A DNA stretch of 64,000 bases from Bradyrhizobium ontarionense (GCF_021088345.1 NZ_CP088156.1:5208001-5272000), one strand, 5' to 3'; shown: positions 9,139 to 19,845, counted from the stretch's first letter. The notes: generated by a model not told the origin, from the sequence alone. Translations and numbers: made by a program.

Positions 9139-11760
9139 ATGACATCCGAACGCTACAACGCCCGTGAAGCCGAGCCGCGCTGGCAGCGCCAGTGGGACGA
9201 CAAGGCGATCTTCGCCACCAAGAACGACGATCCGCGTCCGAAATACTACGTACTCGAGATGTTTCCCTATCCGTCGGGACGCATCCATATCGGCCATGTC
9301 CGTAATTATACGCTCGGCGACGTTCTGGCCCGCTTCATGCGCGCCAAGGGTTTCAACGTTCTGCATCCGATGGGGTGGGACGCGTTCGGCCTGCCGGCGG
9401 AGAACGCGGCGATCGAGCGCAAGGTGGCGCCGAAGGCCTGGACCTACGACAACATCGCGGCGATGAAGAAGCAGCTGCGCTCGATCGGCCTGTCGCTCGA
9501 CTGGGCGCGCGAGTTCGCCACCTGCGACCCATCCTACTACAAGCACCAGCAGAAGATGTTCCTCGACTTCATGCAGGCGGGGCTGGTCGAGCGCGAGAAG
9601 CGCAAGGTGAACTGGGACCCGGTCGACATGACCGTCCTCGCCAACGAGCAGGTCATCGACGGCCGCGGCTGGCGCTCCGGTGCGGTGGTCGAACAGCGTG
9701 AGATGAACCAGTGGGTGTTCAAGATCACGAAATACTCTCAGGAGCTGCTGGACGCGCTGGACGCGCTGGATCGCTGGCCCGACAAGGTGCGCCTGATGCA
9801 GCGCAACTGGATCGGCCGGTCGGAAGGCCTGCTCGTTCGCTTCGCGCTGGACCCGGCGACGACGCCTGCGGGCGAGCCCGAGTTGAAGATCTTCACGACC
9901 CGGCCCGACACGCTGTTCGGTGCCAAGTTCATGGCGATCTCGGCGGACCATCCGCTGGCGCAGGCTGCGGCCGCAAAGAATCCCGAGCTCGCCGCGTTCA
10001 TCGCCGAGATCAAGCGGATCGGCACGGCGCAGGAGGCCATCGACACCGCCGAGAAGCAGGGCTTCGACACCGGCATCCGGGCCGTGCATCCGTTCGATCC
10101 GAGCTGGACGCTGCCGGTCTATGTCGCGAACTTCGTGCTGATGGAATACGGCACCGGCGCCATCTTCGGCTGTCCGGCGCATGACCAGCGCGACCTCGAC
10201 TTCGTCAACAAATACGGACTTGGCAACACGCCGGTGGTCTGCCCCGAGGGCCAGGATCCGGCGAGCTTCGTCATCACCGATACGGCTTTCGACGGTGACG
10301 GCCGCATGATCAATTCGCGGTTCCTCGACGGCATGACGATCGCGCAGGCCAAGGAAGAAGTTGCCAAGCGGCTGGAGAGCGAGCAGCGCGCCGGTGCGCC
10401 GGTCGGCGAACGCCAGGTCAATTTCCGCCTGCGCGACTGGGGCATCTCGCGCCAGCGCTATTGGGGCTGCCCGATCCCGGTGATCCACTGCCCGACCTGC
10501 GATGTCGTGCCGGTGCCGGCGCAGGACCTGCCCGTCGTGCTGCCGGACGACGTCACCTTCGACAAGCCGGGCAACGCGCTCGACCATCATCCGACCTGGA
10601 AGCACGTCACCTGCCCGACATGCGGGGCCAAGGCAACGCGTGAAACCGATACCATGGACACCTTCGTCGATTCGTCCTGGTACTTCGCGCGCTTCACCGA
10701 TCCGTGGAACGAGGCCGCACCGACGACGCCTGACGTCGCCAACCGGATGATGCCGGTCGACCAGTATATCGGCGGCGTCGAGCACGCGATCCTGCATCTG
10801 CTCTACAGCCGGTTCTTCACGCGCGCGATGAAGGCCACCGGGCACGTCGCCATGGACGAGCCGTTCGCCGGCATGTTCACCCAGGGCATGGTGGTCCACG
10901 AGACCTATCAGAAGGCTGACGGCACCTTCGTCACCCCGGCCGAGGTCAAGATTGAGGTCGGCGGCAACGGCCGCCGCGCGGTGCTGCTCGCGACCGGCGA
11001 GGACATCACGGTCGGCCCGATCGAGAAGATGTCGAAGTCGAAGAAGAACACCGTCGACCCCGACGACATCATCGAGAGCTACGGTGCCGACGTGGCGCGC
11101 TGGTTCATGCTGTCGGACTCGCCGCCCGACCGCGACGTGATCTGGAGCGACGAGCGAGTCCAGGGTGCGGCGCGCTTCGTGCAGCGGCTGTGGCGGCTGG
11201 TCAACGAATCCGGAGCCATTGGCACGGCGCCCTCCTCCCGCCCGGCCGAATTCGGCGCCGATGCGCTGGCGTTGCGCAAGGCCGCGCATGGCGCGCTCGA
11301 CAAGGTGACCGGCGGCATCGAGCGGCTGCATTTCAACGTCTGCCTGGCGCACATCCGGGAATTCGCCAACGCGCTGGCCGACGTGCTGGCGCGCCCGGCC
11401 GAGCCGGCGCCGGACCTGGCCTGGGCGATTCGGGAGGCCGCCGGGATCCTGGTGCAGCTGTTCTCGCCGATGATGCCGCATCTGGCCGAGGAATGCTGGC
11501 AGGTGCTGGGCCACAGCGGGCTGATCTCGGAGGCCTCCTGGCCGCAAATCGAACGAGATTTGCTGGTTGAGGACAGCGTGACGCTGGTCGTCCAGGTCAA
11601 CGGCAAGAAGCGCGGAGAAGTCACAGTCGCCAGCAACGCGCAGAATCCGGAAATTGAGTCTGCCGTTTTGGCGCTCGATGCAGTAAAACTGGCGCTGGAT
11701 GGCAAGCCCGTCCGCAAGGTGATCATTGTTCCCAAGAGGATCGTGAATGTCGTCGGCTAG
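9139..11760 (+). CDS. leuS: Leucyl-tRNA synthetase
   Basis: 873 aa, full length for bacterial LeuS; it charges tRNA-Leu. Class I motifs are intact: the HIGH-type '[15 protein letters not shown]' near the start and 'KMSKSKKN' near 11027-11050. Between them lie the CP1 editing domain ('[15 protein letters not shown]'; '[16 protein letters not shown]' with the editing Asp) and a zinc-ribbon with CxxC pairs ('IHCPTCD', 'VTCPTCG'). The last 14 bases overlap the start of lptE, so the two are translationally linked. Confidence 0.98.
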   Translation: MTSERYNAREAEPRWQRQWDDKAIFATKNDDPRPKYYVLEMFPYPSGRIHIGHVRNYTLGDVLARFMRAKGFNVLHPMGWDAFGLPAENAAIERKVAPKAWTYDNIAAMKKQLRSIGLSLDWAREFATCDPSYYKHQQKMFLDFMQAGLVEREKRKVNWDPVDMTVLANEQVIDGRGWRSGAVVEQREMNQWVFKITKYSQELLDALDALDRWPDKVRLMQRNWIGRSEGLLVRFALDPATTPAGEPELKIFTTRPDTLFGAKFMAISADHPLAQAAAAKNPELAAFIAEIKRIGTAQEAIDTAEKQGFDTGIRAVHPFDPSWTLPVYVANFVLMEYGTGAIFGCPAHDQRDLDFVNKYGLGNTPVVCPEGQDPASFVITDTAFDGDGRMINSRFLDGMTIAQAKEEVAKRLESEQRAGAPVGERQVNFRLRDWGISRQRYWGCPIPVIHCPTCDVVPVPAQDLPVVLPDDVTFDKPGNALDHHPTWKHVTCPTCGAKATRETDTMDTFVDSSWYFARFTDPWNEAAPTTPDVANRMMPVDQYIGGVEHAILHLLYSRFFTRAMKATGHVAMDEPFAGMFTQGMVVHETYQKADGTFVTPAEVKIEVGGNGRRAVLLATGEDITVGPIEKMSKSKKNTVDPDDIIESYGADVARWFMLSDSPPDRDVIWSDERVQGAARFVQRLWRLVNESGAIGTAPSSRPAEFGADALALRKAAHGALDKVTGGIERLHFNVCLAHIREFANALADVLARPAEPAPDLAWAIREAAGILVQLFSPMMPHLAEECWQVLGHSGLISEASWPQIERDLLVEDSVTLVVQVNGKKRGEVTVASNAQNPEIESAVLALDAVKLALDGKPVRKVIIVPKRIVNVVG

Positions 11761-12298
11761 GTTTCGGATCGCTGCTCGCCTGGTTGCCGTGGCCGCGTTG
11801 GCCGGGCTGACGGCCGGCTGCTTTCAGCCGATGTACGCCGAGCATGCCGACGGCACGCCCGGCCTCCGCGACAAGCTGATGGGCGTGGACCTGCCGCCGG
11901 TCGACAAGCCGAATGCCTCCCCCGAGGCTCGAATCGGTGTCGAGATCCGCAATGCGCTCGCCTTCAAGCTCTACGGCACCGCCACCGGAACGGCACCGAC
12001 CCACAAGCTGGTGCTGAAGTTCCAGACCAGCCGGTCCTCGCTGATCGTCTCGCAGACGACCGGTCTGCCGACAACCGAGAATGTGGGCGTCGACGTCCAG
12101 TACAATCTGGTCGAGCTGGCCACCAACAAGTCGGTCATGACCGGAACGACCTTCGCCCGCACGTCCTACGACATCCCCGGCTCCTACCAGCGCTTCGCCC
12201 GACAGCGCGCGTTCCGTGATGCCGAGGATCGCGCCTCCGAGGAGGTCGCCGAGAAGATCAAGACCCGGCTCGCGGCCTATTTCACCGCGGGCACCTGA
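11747..12298 (+). CDS. lptE: LPS-assembly lipoprotein LptE
   Basis: 183 aa. The N-terminal signal ends in a lipobox 'LTAGC' with lipidation Cys25. LptE plugs the LptD barrel and inserts lipopolysaccharide into the outer membrane. Sequence conservation in this family is low; the call rests on size, the lipobox, 'ESxx'-like beta-rich body and above all the leuS-lptE-holA gene order common to proteobacteria. It overlaps the end of leuS by 14 bases and holA starts 18 bases after its stop. Confidence 0.88.
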   Translation: MSSARFRIAARLVAVAALAGLTAGCFQPMYAEHADGTPGLRDKLMGVDLPPVDKPNASPEARIGVEIRNALAFKLYGTATGTAPTHKLVLKFQTSRSSLIVSQTTGLPTTENVGVDVQYNLVELATNKSVMTGTTFARTSYDIPGSYQRFARQRAFRDAEDRASEEVAEKIKTRLAAYFTAGT

Positions 12299-12316
12299 CG
12301 CACGGCGGGAACCGCC

Positions 12317-13345
12317 GTGGTCGCGCTGCGCGGAAAAGACATCGACGCCTTCCTTGCCAGACCGGACGCCGCTCGGCCGCTCATTCTGCTCTATGGGCCG
12401 GATGCCGGCCTGGTCCGCGAACGCGCCGAGGCGCTGATCGCCTCCGCCGTCGACAATCCCGACGATCCATTTTCCGTGGTCAGGCTCGATGGTGACGAAC
12501 TCGCCGCCGAGCCGTCGCGCCTCGTCGACGAAGCCATGACCGTACCGCTGTTCGGCGGTCGCCGGGCTATCCGGGTCCGCGCGGGCTCACGCAATTTTGC
12601 GAGCGGCGTCGAGACACTCAGCGAGATGGAGGTGCGGGACTGCCGCATCGTCATCGAAGCCGGCGATGTCCGGCCCGAGTCGCCGTTGCGCAAGATCTGC
12701 GAGAAGGCCAGGACGGCGGTGGCCATCGGCTGCTACCCCGACACCGAGCGCGACCTCGCCAGGCTGATCGACGAAGAGCTGCGCGTTGGCGGTTTGCGGA
12801 TTGCGCCGGACGCCCGCGCGTCCTTGATGGCGCTGCTCGGCGGCGACCGGCAGGCCTCCCGCAACGAGCTCCGCAAGCTCGCCCTGTTCGCGCATGGCGA
12901 AGGCGAGGTGACGCTCGACCATGTCATGGCGGTGGTGGCCGACGCCTCGGAGATGAAGCTCGACCCGATCGTCGATGGCGCGTTCGGCGGCAGGCCGGAC
13001 GTGGTCGAGACCGAGTTCGGCAAGGCCATGATCGCCGGCACCTACCCGGGCGTCATCATTTCGGCTGCGCAGCGGCATGCCGCCTGGCTGCACAAATCGG
13101 CGCTGGCCGTCGCATCGGGCACGCCGGCCTCGGCCATTCTGGAAGGCGGCTTTCCGCGGCTGCACTTCTCGCGCAAGCCGAGCGCCGAACTGGCGCTGCG
13201 CAACTTCTCGCCGGCGCGGCTGCTGCCGATCATCGACCAGCTCGCCGCCGCGGCCCTCGACATGCGCAAGCAGCCCGGTCTGGCCGCGGCCATCGCGCAA
13301 CGGACCTTGCTGTCAATCGCGGTGAACGCACGGCGAAAGGGGTAG
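12317..13345 (+). CDS. holA: DNA polymerase III delta subunit
   Basis: 342 aa, with a GTG start. Delta opens the beta sliding clamp within the clamp loader. Family features: 'FLARPDAARPLILLYGPDAG' (degenerate P-loop-like segment with no real Walker A, as normal for delta), 'VPLFGGRRAIRVR', 'LGGDRQASRNELRKLALF' and a C-terminal helical collar. It is the third gene of leuS-lptE-holA. Confidence 0.92.
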   Translation: MVALRGKDIDAFLARPDAARPLILLYGPDAGLVRERAEALIASAVDNPDDPFSVVRLDGDELAAEPSRLVDEAMTVPLFGGRRAIRVRAGSRNFASGVETLSEMEVRDCRIVIEAGDVRPESPLRKICEKARTAVAIGCYPDTERDLARLIDEELRVGGLRIAPDARASLMALLGGDRQASRNELRKLALFAHGEGEVTLDHVMAVVADASEMKLDPIVDGAFGGRPDVVETEFGKAMIAGTYPGVIISAAQRHAAWLHKSALAVASGTPASAILEGGFPRLHFSRKPSAELALRNFSPARLLPIIDQLAAAALDMRKQPGLAAAIAQRTLLSIAVNARRKG

Positions 13346-13420
13346 TCGGGCTGCCGAGCGCCCCGACTGTCTCAGGAGCGACATCCAAGACCGCGGCCGA
13401 GGCGGGGCCCCAATCTCAAT

Positions 13421-13530
13421 CGTCATTCCGGGGCGACGCGCGCAAGCGCGGCGAGCCCGGAATCCATAGCGCTGCGCAGTCTGCCGGGAAATGGATTCCG
13501 GGCTCGTGCTACGCACGCCCCGGAATGACG
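13421..13530. repeat. Palindromic repeat with 15-bp terminal inverted repeats (family 1, copy 1)
   Basis: The ends are perfect reverse complements: CGTCATTCCGGGGCG at 13421-13435 and CGCCCCGGAATGACG at 13516-13530. A second nested pair, GAGCCCGGAATCCA (13453-13466) and TGGATTCCGGGCTC (13492-13505), extends the hairpin. A second copy lies at 38084-38263. It fills the convergent gap between holA and parB. It has no coding capacity and is best seen as a non-autonomous mobile palindrome or REP/BIME-like element. Confidence 0.85.
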
Positions 13531-13693
13531 CAGGAGAGACCTGCGATCACCTTGCGCAGCCGCGACCAGGAAGCACCGGCCATACCCTTCGTCGTCCGCC
13601 CGGCCATGGCGGGGTAGAGAGAACCTACAAACAAATTAAAACGGAAGTCGCCGACTCACTCATCGTCATTCGGTCGACGACATCAAGCAACGA

Positions 13694-14587
13694 CTAGCCC
13701 TGCTCCAATCTTCGCATCACCTCGTCAAGTTGTTCGAGGCTGCGGTAGGTGATCTGCACGGTGCCGCCGGGATCGCGATGGCTGATCGACACGGTGAGGC
13801 CGAGCGCATCGCCGACGCGCTTCTCCAGCGCGATCGTGTCGGCGTCCTTCTTTTCCGCGGGCGCGCTGCCGCTGCTGCGCGCCTTCTGCGGCTTGCGCTC
13901 CGGCACGCCTTCGTCATGCGCGAGCGCTTCGGTCTGCCGGACGTTCAGCCCTTCGGCGATGATCTTTTTCGCGGCGGACAGCGCATCGGGCAGGTTGATC
14001 AGCGCGCGCGCATGGCCGGCCGAGATTTGGCCGGTGGCGATGAAGCCCTGCACCTCGGTCGGCAGCTTGGTCAGCCGCATCATGTTGGCGACATGGCTGC
14101 GGCTCTTGCCGACGATCTTGGCAATATCTTCCTGGTTACGCTGGAATTCGTTGGCGAGCGCGTGATAGCCCTGCGCCTCCTCCATCGCATTGAGATCTTC
14201 ACGCTGGACGTTCTCGATGATCGCGAGCTCCAGCGCCTCGCTGTCGCTGACATCGACCGGGACGATCGGCACCTCGTGCAGACCCGCTGCCTGCGACGCG
14301 CGCCAGCGCCGCTCACCCGCGATGATCTCGAAACGGTCCGGCGCGCCCTTCACAGGCCGCACCACGATCGGCTGGATCACGCCATGCTGCTTGATCGAGG
14401 CAGAGAGCTCGGCGAGCTCCGTGTCGGAAAAAGTCCGACGCGGGTTGCGCGGATTCGGCTTGAGGAATTCGATCGGCACCTTGCGCTGATTGCGCGGCCG
14501 CTCCGGCGGCGCTCCGGCCTCGCGGCCGACGTCACCGATCAGGCTTGCGAGCCCTCGCCCCAATCGCGATCGCGACTCGTCCGCCAT
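13694..14587 (-). CDS. parB: Chromosome partitioning protein ParB (CTPase clamp)
   Basis: 297 aa from the ATG at 14587 ('MADESRSRLGRGLASLIGD'); an in-frame start 21 bases upstream is less typical. ParB binds parS, loads as a CTP-dependent clamp and spreads along DNA. Visible blocks: N-terminal 'LGRGLASLIG' (ParA-stimulating), the CTP-binding 'GERRWRAS' box, 'ENVQREDLNAMEEAQGY', and a helix-turn-helix 'IAKIVGKSRSHVANMMRL'. It follows parA by 158 bases and its five target sites lie upstream at 16.2 and 18.2-18.3 kb. Confidence 0.97.
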   Translation of the reverse strand: MADESRSRLGRGLASLIGDVGREAGAPPERPRNQRKVPIEFLKPNPRNPRRTFSDTELAELSASIKQHGVIQPIVVRPVKGAPDRFEIIAGERRWRASQAAGLHEVPIVPVDVSDSEALELAIIENVQREDLNAMEEAQGYHALANEFQRNQEDIAKIVGKSRSHVANMMRLTKLPTEVQGFIATGQISAGHARALINLPDALSAAKKIIAEGLNVRQTEALAHDEGVPERKPQKARSSGSAPAEKKDADTIALEKRVGDALGLTVSISHRDPGGTVQITYRSLEQLDEVMRRLEQG

Positions 14588-14745
14588 CGCCTTCTCCCTT
14601 GGATTCACGTCACACTCCGCCTGCCCTGGGTCAGCAATCCCACATCATGGTGTCGCGCCATGCGAGGCCACGATGGTCGATGCGGAACACGCCGTCATCT
14701 CTGGATGAGATCCGGACAAACTCGGTTCGCCCGGACGAATGCAGA

Positions 14746-15597
14746 TCAGTTCGCGCGCAGATCACGCTCGCGCTGGATGACCTCGGTCGCGAGCTTCAGA
14801 TAGGCTTCGCTGCCGACGCATTTGAGGTCGTAGACCAGAACCGGCTTGCCGTAGGACGGCGCTTCCGAGATGCGCACGTTGCGCGGGATCATCGTGTTGT
14901 AGACCTTCGCTCCCATGAACTGGCGGACGTCGGCGACGACCTGGTTCGACAGGTTGTTGCGCGAGTCGAACATGGTCAGCACGATGCCGTGGATCGACAG
15001 GTTCGGGTTCAAGGTCGAGCGCACCTGCTCCACCGTCTGCAAAAGCTGCGACAGACCTTCGAGCGCGAAGAACTCACACTGCAGCGGCACCAGGATCGCG
15101 TCCGACGCCGCCATGGCGTTGACCGTCAGCAGGTTCAGCGACGGCGGACAGTCGACCAGCACATAGGTGTAGTCCGCCTCCGGCGAGACGTTGTTGTTCA
15201 GCCCGGCGATCGCATCACGCAGACGGAAGGCACGGTTCGCGCTGGAGCCGAGCTCGAGCTCGAGGCCCGACAGGTCCATGGTCGAGCAGGCGATATGCAG
15301 CCGCGGCACCGCGGTCGGGACCACCGCATCGCGCATCGCGGCCTCGCCGATCAGCACGTCATAGGTCGAGCAGTTGCGGTTGTGACGATCGATGCCCAGG
15401 CCGGTCGAGGCGTTGCCCTGCGGGTCGAGGTCCACGATCAGCACGCGCTCGCCGATCGCCGCCAGTGCCGTCCCGAGATTGATGGCCGTGGTCGTCTTGC
15501 CGACCCCGCCCTTTTGGTTGGCGAGCGCCAGGATCCGCGGATGGCCCTCCGGATGGGGAGCTCTATCCTCTTGATAAATTTGATCAATTACGCTCAT
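14746..15597 (-). CDS. parA: Chromosome partitioning ATPase ParA
   Basis: 283 aa from the ATG at 15597 ('MSVIDQIYQED'); an upstream start would run into the end of rsmG. The deviant Walker A 'KGGVGKTTTAINLG', Walker A' 'VLIVDLDPQGNASTGLG' and 'YVLVDCPPSLN' identify the ParA/Soj branch of MinD-type ATPases. It forms nucleoid-bound gradients that pull ParB-parS complexes apart. It lies in the leftward block mnmG-rsmG-parA-parB, 35 bases after rsmG. Confidence 0.97.
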   Translation of the reverse strand: MSVIDQIYQEDRAPHPEGHPRILALANQKGGVGKTTTAINLGTALAAIGERVLIVDLDPQGNASTGLGIDRHNRNCSTYDVLIGEAAMRDAVVPTAVPRLHIACSTMDLSGLELELGSSANRAFRLRDAIAGLNNNVSPEADYTYVLVDCPPSLNLLTVNAMAASDAILVPLQCEFFALEGLSQLLQTVEQVRSTLNPNLSIHGIVLTMFDSRNNLSNQVVADVRQFMGAKVYNTMIPRNVRISEAPSYGKPVLVYDLKCVGSEAYLKLATEVIQRERDLRAN

Positions 15598-15632
15598 GCG
15601 CGATCGCCATTGGATTGGTTGTTCAGCGGAGG

Positions 15633-16301
15633 TCAGCTGCGCCGCTCGATGCAATCGATTGCGACGATCCAGCCTTGTCCGCCCGTCCGGCTGGGATAAA
15701 GTTTCGGCTCAATTTTCCAATACTTAGTAGATTCGGTCAATTCCGCTTCTACATCTTGACCCTTGAGAAACAGCGCTTTTGCGCCTTTCTTCACCAAGGG
15801 CTCCGCAAAGCCGATGAGTTGATGTAGCGGAGCCAGCGCGCGCGCAGTCACGCAATCGACTCGCCCGCCCCACTTCTCCACGATATCCCCGATCTCAGAC
15901 AAATGCACTACGCTTGGCGCGCGAGTGACGCGAATGGCCTCGCGCAGGAAGGCCGCTTTCTTGGCATTCCGCTCGACCAGGTGGATCTGGGCTCCCGGCC
16001 GCTCGGCGAGCGCGCAGGCGAGAACCACGCCGGGGAAGCCTCCGCCGCTGCCGAGATCAACCCAGACCTTCGCGTCGGGAGCGAGGTCGAGAAGCTGGAG
16101 CGAATCGGCGATGTGCCGCGTCCAGAGATGGGGCAACGTCGAGGGCGCAACGAGATTGGTTTTGGCCTGCCACTCTAGGAGCAGCGCGACGTATCGGTCG
16201 AGGCGCTCCTGCGTTTCACGTGAAACGGGAGTGAGCTGCAGCGCGGTCGCCTTGTCCACTTCGGCCACGGCCAACGCCGCGGATGTTGATGATCGTTTCA
16301 C
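15633..16301 (-). CDS. rsmG: 16S rRNA (guanine-527-N7)-methyltransferase RsmG
   Basis: 222 aa, with a GTG start at 16301. The SAM-binding glycine loop 'VWVDLGSGGGFPGVVLA' and 'HLVERNAKKAAFLREAIR' are typical of RsmG/GidB. The start codon lies inside a parS sequence, and a second parS (16212-16227) is part of the coding sequence, where it is read as VSRET. The gene follows mnmG by 11 bases, so the two are one operon with parA-parB. Confidence 0.95.
   Translation of the reverse strand: MKRSSTSAALAVAEVDKATALQLTPVSRETQERLDRYVALLLEWQAKTNLVAPSTLPHLWTRHIADSLQLLDLAPDAKVWVDLGSGGGFPGVVLACALAERPGAQIHLVERNAKKAAFLREAIRVTRAPSVVHLSEIGDIVEKWGGRVDCVTARALAPLHQLIGFAEPLVKKGAKALFLKGQDVEAELTESTKYWKIEPKLYPSRTGGQGWIVAIDCIERRS
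16212..16227. other. parS site 1 (within rsmG)
   Basis: CGTTTCACGTGAAACG, 14 of 16 matches to the TGTTTCACGTGAAACA consensus, with the palindromic core intact. It lies within the rsmG reading frame and encodes V-S-R-E-T. It is the left-most of five ParB-binding sites here. Confidence 0.92.
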
Positions 16302-16309
16302 GTGAAACG
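16294..16309. other. parS site 2 (over the rsmG start)
   Basis: CGTTTCACGTGAAACG, 14 of 16 matches with an intact 14-base palindrome. It covers the GTG start of rsmG (16299-16301) and reaches to within four bases of the mnmG stop codon. ParB bound here could influence rsmG-parA-parB transcription. Confidence 0.92.
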
Positions 16310-16312
16310 TCC

Positions 16313-18190
16313 TCAGCCCGTTGCCTTGTTGCGCCGCGCCTCACGCCGGAGATAGGCCGCAAGGATTCCGAGCGCCGCTGGCGTCATGCCGTCGATCCGC
16401 CCCGCCTGCCCGATCGTCCACGGCTTGGCTGCCGTCAGCTTCGCCCGGGCCTCGTTCGAAAGTCCTGGAACAAGCGCGTAGTCGACCTCTCCAAGCACCA
16501 AGCCCTCATCGCGCCTGAAGGCGTCGACGTCCTCGCTTTGCCGACGAACATAGACGTCGTACTTGGCGTCGATCTCGAGATGGACGGCTATCGAAGATTC
16601 AATCGATCCCAGCTCCGGCCAGATGGATCGCACTTCGGAGAAGCCAATCTCGGGGTAGGCCATCAGCTCGAAAGCCGACCGGCGCTGACCATCCCGGTTG
16701 AGGGTCAGGCCATGCTTGGCTGCCTCGTTGGGTGTGATCGTCAGCGACCGTGCAAGTGCGCGAGCCGCCGCGAGCGCATCCATCTTGGATCGGTGCCGCT
16801 CGGCGCGGAGGCCTCCGACACAGCCGAGGGCAACGCCCTTGTCGGTCAGCCGCTGATCGGCGTTGTCGGCCCGCAGGGTCAGACGATACTCGGCGCGCGA
16901 GGTGAACATTCGATACGGTTCGGTGATCCCGCGCGTCACGAGATCATCGACCATGACACCGAGATAGCCGTCGGCACGATCGAATACGATCGGCTCTTGG
17001 CCTCCCGCCAAGAGCGCCGCATTGAGCCCGGCCACCAGACCCTGAGCTGCGGCTTCTTCATAGCCGGTCGTGCCGTTGATCTGGCCGGCCAAGAACAGCC
17101 CCTCCATTCTCTTGGTCTGAAGGGTCGGCTCAAGTTCGCGCGGATCGACATGATCGTACTCGATGGCGTAGCCGGGGCGGATCATCCTGACGCGCTCCAG
17201 ACCGGGAATGGTCGGCAGCAGCGCCAGCTGAACCTCTTCCGGCAGCGAGGTCGAGATCCCGTTTGGATAGACAGTCGTGTCGTCGAGCCCCTCCGGCTCG
17301 AGAAAGATCTGGTGACCATCACGATCGCCGAAGCGGACGATCTTGTCCTCGACCGACGGGCAATAGCGCGGACCGGTCGACTTGATCTGCCCGGAGTACA
17401 TCGGCGAGCGATGGACGTTGGCGCGGATGACGTCGTGGGTCGCGGTCGTAGTCCGGGTGATACCGCATTGGATCTGGGGCGTCGTGATCCTGTCGGTCAG
17501 CACCGAGAACGGCTCTGGTGGATCGTCCCCGGGCTGCATCACGACCGCGGCCCAGTCGATGGTTGACCCATCCAGCCGTGGCGGCGTGCCGGTCTTGAGA
17601 CGGCCAAGCTGGAAGCCGATGGCTTCGAGGGACCGGGACAGACCCAACGCCGGCGCTTCACCGACCCGACCCGCCGGCCATGTCCTCTCACCGAGATGGA
17701 TGAGGCCCCGAAGGAAGGTGCCGGTTGTGATCACGACGGCGCCACAGCCGAACGCCCGGCTATCAGCGAGCTTGAGCCCGGCGATACGACCATCGCTCAC
17801 AATCAGTGCGTCCGCCTCGCCCTCGATGACCTCGAGGTTTCCGGTCTCCCGGATCGCCGCCTGCATGGCTGCGGCATAGAGCTTCCGATCCGCCTGGGCG
17901 CGCGGACCTCTGACCGCTGGGCCCTTGCGGCGGTTCAGAACCCGAAACTGGATGCCGCCGGCATCCGCCACACGGCCCATGAGGCCATCCAAAGCGTCGA
18001 CCTCCCGGACCAGATGTCCTTTTCCCAACCCGCCGATCGCCGGATTGCAAGACATCGCGCCGATGGTGGCGAACTGGTGCGTGACCATCGCCGTGCGGGC
18101 GCCCAGACGTGCCGAGGCCGCCGCAGCTTCACAGCCGGCGTGGCCACCACCGATGACGATGACGTCGTAAGACTTGAGATGCTCGCTCAT
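16313..18190 (-). CDS. mnmG: tRNA uridine-5-carboxymethylaminomethyl synthesis enzyme MnmG
   Basis: 625 aa, full length. The FAD-binding Rossmann motif '[20 protein letters not shown]' opens the protein; '[20 protein letters not shown]' and '[15 protein letters not shown]' are MnmG signatures. With MnmE it modifies wobble uridine 34 of several tRNAs using FAD, glycine and methylene-tetrahydrofolate. It is the first gene of the mnmG-rsmG-parA-parB run; three parS sites lie just upstream between it and mnmE. Confidence 0.98.
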   Translation of the reverse strand: MSEHLKSYDVIVIGGGHAGCEAAAASARLGARTAMVTHQFATIGAMSCNPAIGGLGKGHLVREVDALDGLMGRVADAGGIQFRVLNRRKGPAVRGPRAQADRKLYAAAMQAAIRETGNLEVIEGEADALIVSDGRIAGLKLADSRAFGCGAVVITTGTFLRGLIHLGERTWPAGRVGEAPALGLSRSLEAIGFQLGRLKTGTPPRLDGSTIDWAAVVMQPGDDPPEPFSVLTDRITTPQIQCGITRTTTATHDVIRANVHRSPMYSGQIKSTGPRYCPSVEDKIVRFGDRDGHQIFLEPEGLDDTTVYPNGISTSLPEEVQLALLPTIPGLERVRMIRPGYAIEYDHVDPRELEPTLQTKRMEGLFLAGQINGTTGYEEAAAQGLVAGLNAALLAGGQEPIVFDRADGYLGVMVDDLVTRGITEPYRMFTSRAEYRLTLRADNADQRLTDKGVALGCVGGLRAERHRSKMDALAAARALARSLTITPNEAAKHGLTLNRDGQRRSAFELMAYPEIGFSEVRSIWPELGSIESSIAVHLEIDAKYDVYVRRQSEDVDAFRRDEGLVLGEVDYALVPGLSNEARAKLTAAKPWTIGQAGRIDGMTPAALGILAAYLRREARRNKATG

Positions 18191-18228
18191 GGCCGGATAT
18201 CTAGCGCTCGCGGGTCAAGGTCGAAAGA

Positions 18229-18244
18229 CGTTTCACGTGAAACA
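18229..18244. other. parS site 3
   Basis: CGTTTCACGTGAAACA, 15 of 16 matches to the parS consensus. It is the first of three sites packed into 91 bases between mnmE and mnmG. Confidence 0.95.
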
Positions 18245-18266
18245 TTCGCCGGAGAGGGTTCCGTGG

Positions 18267-18282
18267 TGTTTCACGTGAAACA
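18267..18282. other. parS site 4 (perfect)
   Basis: TGTTTCACGTGAAACA, a perfect 16-base match to the bacterial parS consensus. It is centred 38 bases from site 3 and 37 from site 5. Confidence 0.97.
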
Positions 18283-18303
18283 TCCCGCCGGTATCCGCGC
18301 CCC

Positions 18304-18319
18304 TGTTTCACGTGAAACA
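18304..18319. other. parS site 5 (perfect)
   Basis: TGTTTCACGTGAAACA, perfect match. The site nearest to the predicted origin, about 3.6 kb away. It is followed directly by a one-mismatch CtrA-like sequence at 18321-18337. Confidence 0.97.
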
Positions 18320-18388
18320 ATTGACGATCGGTTAACCAAGCAACCCTTCATTAAGTATATTGGCAGGCAGACATCGAATCTCAGCGCC

Positions 18389-19726
18389 CTACTTCCCAAT
18401 GCAGAACTGTCGGAAGATCACATCGAGCAGATCCTCGACATCGACCCGCCCCAGGAGCCGACCCAACGCGAGCGCGGCGATCCTCAGCTCCTCGGCCATG
18501 ACCTCTTCACCGAGATCGATGGCCGCCAGACTCCGCCGCAGCGCCTCGGCCGTTTGTTGAAGCAATTGCCTCTGCCGCTCTCGCGTGATGAGGCCACTCT
18601 CAATCGAGCCGAAATAGTCGCGCGCAAAGCTGACCAGAGCCTCCAGTAGCTCAACCATTCCCGTCCCCGTCCTGGCAGAGATCCGGAGCACCGGACTTTC
18701 AGTTCGAGACGGGGTTACGCCTTCTGGACCATCAGGCCCTCGATCGATCTTGTTGCGGACCAGCCAGACCGGAGCATCACCTTGGCGTTCGACCCCGGCC
18801 CGGTCATCGTCCGACAACCACAGCACCAGATCGGCCCGCGCGGCACGGTCTCTGGCGCGGCGCACACCCTCCTGCTCGACCGGGTCGTCAGTCTCGCGAA
18901 TGCCCGCAGTGTCGATCACCGTCACCGGATAGCCGTCGAGATCGAGCTGAACCTCGATGATATCACGCGTCGTACCGGCATGCGGCGAGACGATCGCGAC
19001 CTCGCGCCGGACCAGCTGATTCATCAAGGTCGACTTCCCGGCGTTCGGTGGTCCGGCAATCACCACGGTCAGACCATCCCGAAGACGCTCGGCCCGTCCC
19101 TGCGCCGACAGGACCGACTCGATCTCGACCAGCAGCTGACCGATCCGCGACAGCGCCGGCGCCATCAGCTCCGTTGGCACGTCGCCTTCATCGGCGAAGT
19201 CGATCCCCGCCTCGATCAGCGCCGACGCCTCGATGATCTGGTCGCGCCAACGACGCGCCTTGTCGCCGAGCAGACCTTTCAACTGCCGCAGTGCCTGCTG
19301 CCGCTGACGGTCGGTATCGGCATGGATGAGATCGTCGAGACCTTCGGCCTCGGTGAGATCAATCTTGCCGTTCTCAAATGCCCGTCGGGTGAATTCACCA
19401 GGCTCTGCGGTGCGCATCTGCGGCATCGCCGACAGGTCCGAGAACACCGCGGCGACCACGGCCCGGCTGCCATGAACGTGGAGCTCAGCGACGTCCTCAC
19501 CCGTGGCGCTCGCCGGTCCCGGAAACCACAAGACGACCGCATCGTCGATCGGCTGGCCATTGCCATCGCGCAGCAAGGCATGCGTCGCCATCCGCGCCGC
19601 CGGCATTTTCCCAGCGAACGATTGAAGCGCGGTGCCCGCATGTGAGCCCGACAGTCGGACAATTGCGATCGCACTCGGCAGAGGTCCGGAGGACAACGCG
19701 AAGATGGTCTGGTCGTGAGGATGCAT
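18389..19726 (-). CDS. mnmE: tRNA modification GTPase MnmE
   Basis: 445 aa from the ATG at 19726 ('[20 protein letters not shown]'), which matches the normal N-terminus; upstream extension is unlikely. It has an N-terminal folate-binding domain, an inserted G domain with G1 '[14 protein letters not shown]', G3 'DTAGIRE' and G4 'NKID', and ends in the C-terminal 'CIGK' motif whose Cys is essential. It works with MnmG on wobble uridine. Located 171 bases after rho and separated from it by a terminator. Confidence 0.97.
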   Translation of the reverse strand: MHPHDQTIFALSSGPLPSAIAIVRLSGSHAGTALQSFAGKMPAARMATHALLRDGNGQPIDDAVVLWFPGPASATGEDVAELHVHGSRAVVAAVFSDLSAMPQMRTAEPGEFTRRAFENGKIDLTEAEGLDDLIHADTDRQRQQALRQLKGLLGDKARRWRDQIIEASALIEAGIDFADEGDVPTELMAPALSRIGQLLVEIESVLSAQGRAERLRDGLTVVIAGPPNAGKSTLMNQLVRREVAIVSPHAGTTRDIIEVQLDLDGYPVTVIDTAGIRETDDPVEQEGVRRARDRAARADLVLWLSDDDRAGVERQGDAPVWLVRNKIDRGPDGPEGVTPSRTESPVLRISARTGTGMVELLEALVSFARDYFGSIESGLITRERQRQLLQQTAEALRRSLAAIDLGEEVMAEELRIAALALGRLLGRVDVEDLLDVIFRQFCIGK

Positions 19727-19845
19727 GGTCCTCAGTTGGGCGCGCGAGCGACGAAACACAATCGGTTTGCGCCGGCATGCTTTACGTCCGATGGCCCGCC
19801 ACGAGCAGCGGCGCACTCATCCCGAACACCCAGCACGACAAACAA

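Noticed and set aside
9022-11547. 841-codon open frame on the minus strand across leuS
   Set aside because: It is the exact antisense of a motif-complete leuS. Arg/His/Asp-rich composition and absence of any domain are typical of antisense frames in GC-rich DNA.
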